DNA of 17,425 nucleotides, from assembly GCA_002437305.1 (NCBI GenBank), contig DJOW01000063.1, positions 1 to 17,425 of the forward strand, given 5' to 3'. The notes under the pieces were generated by a model that saw only the letters and a program-made list of their open reading frames with translations, was not told the DNA's origin and ran no database searches. Of the stretch, positions 14,767 through 17,425 are shown piece by piece. Position 1 is the first letter of the stretch. The number at the start of each line of letters is the position of its first letter. The DNA comes from Bacteroidales bacterium UBA6428. Lineage in GTDB: Bacteria; Bacteroidota; Bacteroidia; Bacteroidales; UBA932. A program made the translations under genes and the position numbers.

Positions 14767-15396
14767 ATGGATTTCAGCTGGCAAAACCTAAAAAAGATTG
14801 CGGTGCTTGTTCTGATGCTGTGCGGAACGATGACTCCGTGCAATGGACAGAAGGAGTTCCGGAAGGAAGAGTTCCTGCGGGGCTGCGGGTTCTCGGTGGA
14901 GGGGAACAAACTTTCTGACCAAGAGGAACATGATATCATCTACTCTGGCGTTTACAGAGGCGAAAAAACCCAGAAGCTTTATGAGCGGTTCAACAGGACG
15001 CGGGACTATGAGACCAATCTGGAGATCTGCAGGGAACTGAGCCTGGGATTATCAATGAGACATTTTACCGGCAGCAGAGGCACGGACTCACTGCTGATTG
15101 ACAACTTCTTCGCCAGAGCGATTGAAAGAACCGAAGAGAAGGGCGTACTGGTGAGACTTATGCTGGGTTACGCGAACGACAAGACGTACAGCGAACAAGG
15201 AGTCATCGGAGAAGAGTGCCTGAAGCCGGAATGTTTTGTCAATGATTCGTTGAAAAACATTGCCTTGGAATATGCGATCGAAGGCAACTGGGAGAAGAAG
15301 GAGCCCGACCTGAAAAGGTTGTGCGAGCTATGGAAAGAAAAAAATGGCCACCACGACAAGGGCGTTCGGAAAAGACAGCCAGCGAGCGTCCGCTAA
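14767..15396 (+). CDS. N-terminal part of a CHAT-protease protein (exported, helical repeats), ends by frame change
   Basis: A 209-aa frame starting 12 bases after the fic stop. Residues 1-27 look like a signal peptide (KKIAVLVLMLCG, cleavage after CNG), so the product is probably exported. Residues about 30-190 are helical and charged, possibly degenerate TPR/Sel1-like repeats, which usually precede CHAT domains in Bacteroidetes. In this frame the last 18 or so residues (after LCELWKEK) turn into a basic, low-complexity tail unlike the rest. The CHAT frame continues in the -1 frame from the A7 run at 15338-15344. The most likely reading is one gene of about 570 codons broken or programmed to shift here. 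It is much shorter than many CHAT proteins, so repeats may also have been lost. Confidence 0.65.
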   Translation: MDFSWQNLKKIAVLVLMLCGTMTPCNGQKEFRKEEFLRGCGFSVEGNKLSDQEEHDIIYSGVYRGEKTQKLYERFNRTRDYETNLEICRELSLGLSMRHFTGSRGTDSLLIDNFFARAIERTEEKGVLVRLMLGYANDKTYSEQGVIGEECLKPECFVNDSLKNIALEYAIEGNWEKKEPDLKRLCELWKEKNGHHDKGVRKRQPASVR

Positions 15397-16478
15397 CCTT
15401 CGTCAACGAGGAGGAGTGCTTCTACGCGCTGATTCTGAATCACGGTGACCCGGAGCCGAAGAAAGTCAGACTCTGCCCGTGCGACAAGGTGAATGAATAT
15501 ATTCACCAACGGAATCCGTACTACGGCAAGTCCCACGAATTGTATGACTTGCTGGTCGCCCCGATGGTGCCTTTCATCAAAGGGAAGGAGGTCTATTACT
15601 CCCCTGCCGGACTTTTAAGCCTTGTGAATATCTCCGCGCTCAGCGACGGCAAAGGCCGCACCGTGGCGGACCGCTGGAATATTCACTACTGCACCTCCAC
15701 GAAGTCTCTGTGTGACCGGGTGAGCAAGCCGATCGAGTCCATAGTGCTGTTCGGTGGAATGGATTACAAGAAAAATGATGTCACGCCTCATTTCTCCGAG
15801 CAAGGAGATGTTCTCAGGGACGTGGAACGGGACGGCTTCGGCTACCTCAAGGCATCGTTCGGTGAGGTGTTGGTCATCAATTATCTTGCGAAGGAGAAAG
15901 GTGTCAAATCATCGTACTACACCGGTGAGGCAGGGACAGAGAAGGCGTTCCGAGCCCTTACCGGAAAGGATGTCTCCATAATCCATCTTGCCACGCATGG
16001 ATTCTATTACAACTCAGAACGTGCCAAGCAGGGGGATTACATGTTGAAAAGCGATCCGGGCACAGCCTTGAACAGATGCGGGATTGTCTTTTCGGACTGC
16101 ATGGAGGCCTGGAAGAACGGGATCGACCCTTACGATAAAAACAACGGCATCATGCTGGGATCCGAGATCGCCAGTATGGATCTGACAGGCACCGACCTTG
16201 TTGTCCTTGCAGCCTGCAACACCGGCATCGGTGACATCACCAACGAAGGCATCTCCGGTTTGCGGCAGGCTTTCAAGAAAGCCGGTGTCAAGTCCCTGCT
16301 GATGAGACTCAAACCGATAAACGATGAGGCCACCGAGGTGTTCATGACCGAGTTCTACAAGCACCTGTTCAATGGTCGCTCGAAGAATGACTCATTCAAC
16401 CGGGCCGTCAGGCGCCTCAAGTCCATCCCGAAATATTCCAAGCCAGGCTACTGGGCATCGTACATATTGCTTGACTAA
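15321..16478 (+). CDS. CHAT-domain (caspase-like) peptidase, catalytic part
   Basis: A 385-codon frame that overlaps the previous one by 76 bases. Similarity to CHAT proteins begins at about residue 23 (LTFVNEEECFYALIL). The catalytic dyad is His226 in HLATHGFYY and Cys299 in VLAACNTGIGD. The usual tail LLMRLKPINDEATEVFMTEFY (as two adjoining parts) and the closing KPGYWASYILLD are also present. CHAT enzymes are caspase-like cysteine peptidases used in programmed cell death and phage defence, often triggered by a partner. Its own possible starts are GTG 15321 and ATG 15330, but the first 20 residues (MERKKWPPRQGRSEKT) do not look native, so the gene probably began at 14767. No terminator hairpin was noticed after the stop. 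Confidence is high for the family and lower for whether an active full-length product is made. Confidence 0.85.
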   Translation: MRAMERKKWPPRQGRSEKTASERPLTFVNEEECFYALILNHGDPEPKKVRLCPCDKVNEYIHQRNPYYGKSHELYDLLVAPMVPFIKGKEVYYSPAGLLSLVNISALSDGKGRTVADRWNIHYCTSTKSLCDRVSKPIESIVLFGGMDYKKNDVTPHFSEQGDVLRDVERDGFGYLKASFGEVLVINYLAKEKGVKSSYYTGEAGTEKAFRALTGKDVSIIHLATHGFYYNSERAKQGDYMLKSDPGTALNRCGIVFSDCMEAWKNGIDPYDKNNGIMLGSEIASMDLTGTDLVVLAACNTGIGDITNEGISGLRQAFKKAGVKSLLMRLKPINDEATEVFMTEFYKHLFNGRSKNDSFNRAVRRLKSIPKYSKPGYWASYILLD

Positions 16479-16594
16479 GGTTCTGCCCCACACCGTTTCA
16501 TGGCATCTAAGTGAGATCGTGCTTCGGTTTGGAACAATCGGACAAAATTGCTGCCCTTGAAAAAGCGGGCAACAATAGAACGTGTTGTGAAATT

Positions 16595-16813
16595 CGTCAA
16601 CTCATAGGTGCACAGATATGTTCGCACTTAGAAGAGCAACCAGTTCAATATCAGACAGATGATGTTTTAGGCGTGCGCCGTTTTTCACACCTGGGAGCGG
16701 GCAGCACCCACAGAACGGCCTGTAACGATCATTTCGGCTCCCAGGTGTGTCAAAACATTCACACATGGAACGTCAATCGGTTGTTTATCAGCGAAATGAA
16801 TTTCCGGGTGTGC
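16595..16813 (+). repeat. Right copy of the 220-bp repeat bounding the island
   Basis: Direct-orientation match to 8197-8416 (about 85% by eye). It contains imperfect palindromes near 16605-16632, 16665-16693, 16740-16768 and 16805-16833; the last pairs GGTGTGC with GCACCT across ACCGTTTTTC. The surrounding gene-free stretch 16479-16885 holds nothing else that could be supported; the frame 16511-16831 is considered spurious. A partial IS5-family element follows on the right. Confidence 0.85.
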
Positions 16814-16885
16814 ACCGTTTTTCGCACCTAAAAGATAGGGTGTTAAGTTAATTGAATAGCCTAATTAGTCAAGCCTGCCAAACCC

Positions 16886-17425
16886 CTATTTCGCGACTGC
16901 CGCGAGAGTTGAACGCCGGCAGGCATGTCGGGTTTCATCCTCATATGACATATTCCTTAGGAGTTTGACCAGCGCCGGCAGCATGGAGACAAAATAAGGC
17001 ATGGCATGTTTGTTCATCCAATGCCTCATGTTGAACGCCGCTGCTGCCATCATCGTATTGATGGCGTCCCCAAGGGTCCCTTTGAGGAAGTTCCGTATCA
17101 TCCGGTGGTCTGATTTCAGGTGGCCGATCACCGGCTCGATCCTGGCACGCCTGCAGAACTTCTTCCTGGCCTTCCGCTTCTGGTAGTAGCTCTGCCCCGG
17201 CGTTCCGGATGACGGGATGCTGATCTCAGTCACTCCGACCCGTTTCTTCCCACGGTAGCCACGGTCTGTCAGCGCCTCTTTGGGCGTGTGGCCGGTCAGG
17301 CGCCTCACCTGCTCCAGGTGTGCCGGCAATGTATGCCCGTCGTACGGATTGCCATGGAACGCCAACGCGCCAACAATCAGGCCGCTTCCCGTCTTGACGA
17401 TCGCGCTCTTGTTCCCGAACTCATA
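16886..17425 (-). CDS. IS5-family transposase, C-terminal part (runs off the right edge)
   Basis: On the minus strand an open frame enters at the window edge (first visible residues YEFGNKSAIVKTG) and ends with TAG at 16886-16888, giving 179 residues. It shows the family's LAFHGNPYDGHTL block, the second catalytic Asp in LTDRGYRGKK, and the catalytic Glu in ARIEPVIGHLKSDHRM, followed by the C-terminal helices ending in TLAAVAK. The first Asp and the N-terminus lie outside. Transcription runs toward the island. The element's left end should lie between 16834 and 16886, but it could not be defined without the other end. Confidence 0.9.
   Translation of the reverse strand, partial: YEFGNKSAIVKTGSGLIVGALAFHGNPYDGHTLPAHLEQVRRLTGHTPKEALTDRGYRGKKRVGVTEISIPSSGTPGQSYYQKRKARKKFCRRARIEPVIGHLKSDHRMIRNFLKGTLGDAINTMMAAAAFNMRHWMNKHAMPYFVSMLPALVKLLRNMSYEDETRHACRRSTLAAVAK

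Noticed and set aside
16511..16831. 106-aa coding gene
   Set aside because: It overlaps the dispersed repeat. The same frame in the left copy has stops, and substitutions between the copies are not concentrated at third codon positions.

Overview
The window reads as chromosomal or conjugative-element DNA from a gut-type Bacteroidales (Bacteroides/Parabacteroides-like). The evidence is a SusC/SusD outer-membrane pair with lipoprotein partners, Bacteroidetes-style -7 boxes (TAnnTTTG form), near absence of strong Shine-Dalgarno sites, and a CHAT-type protease gene typical of this phylum.

Layout. (1) 1-465: the tail of an unidentified reading frame and a decayed TerB-like gene whose final stop overlaps the next start. 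(2) 462-8013: a compact four-gene glycan-uptake locus, IPT/NHL lipoprotein - SusC - SusD - SusE/F-position lipoprotein, closed by a 14-bp hairpin at 8018-8053. No glycoside hydrolase, lyase or regulator is visible. (3) 8054-16885: an accessory island bracketed by two direct copies (about 85% identical by eye) of a 220-bp repeat at 8197-8416 and 16595-16813. Just inside the left repeat lies an IS4-family (IS1634-like) transposase of 600 aa. Its outer edge cuts into a ubiquitin-conjugating (E2)-like gene that has lost its N-terminus. Then come a ThiF/E1-like adenylating enzyme, a one-helix membrane protein gene interrupted by TGA at codon 4, and a 56-aa two-helix protein. A secreted 159-aa AT-rich protein follows, with a related 135-141 bp palindrome-bounded element on each side. 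Next are a class II Fic protein with its own promoter and a hyphenated palindrome, and a CHAT protease gene split by a -1 frame change at an A7 run. (4) 16886-17425: the C-terminal half of an IS5-family transposase running off the right edge.

How it works together. Region 2 should capture and import one glycan. Region 3 looks like a defence or signalling island. E2-like - E1-like - TM - TM is a ubiquitin-like conjugation module, now probably crippled by the IS, and Fic-CHAT is a second module pairing an AMP-transferase with a caspase-like peptidase. The most unusual items are the E2/E1/TM operon, the paired structured elements with compensatory stem changes, and the Fic-CHAT pair. Several genes carry a single break (TAA, TGA, A7 slip), so the island is either decaying or affected by sequence errors.
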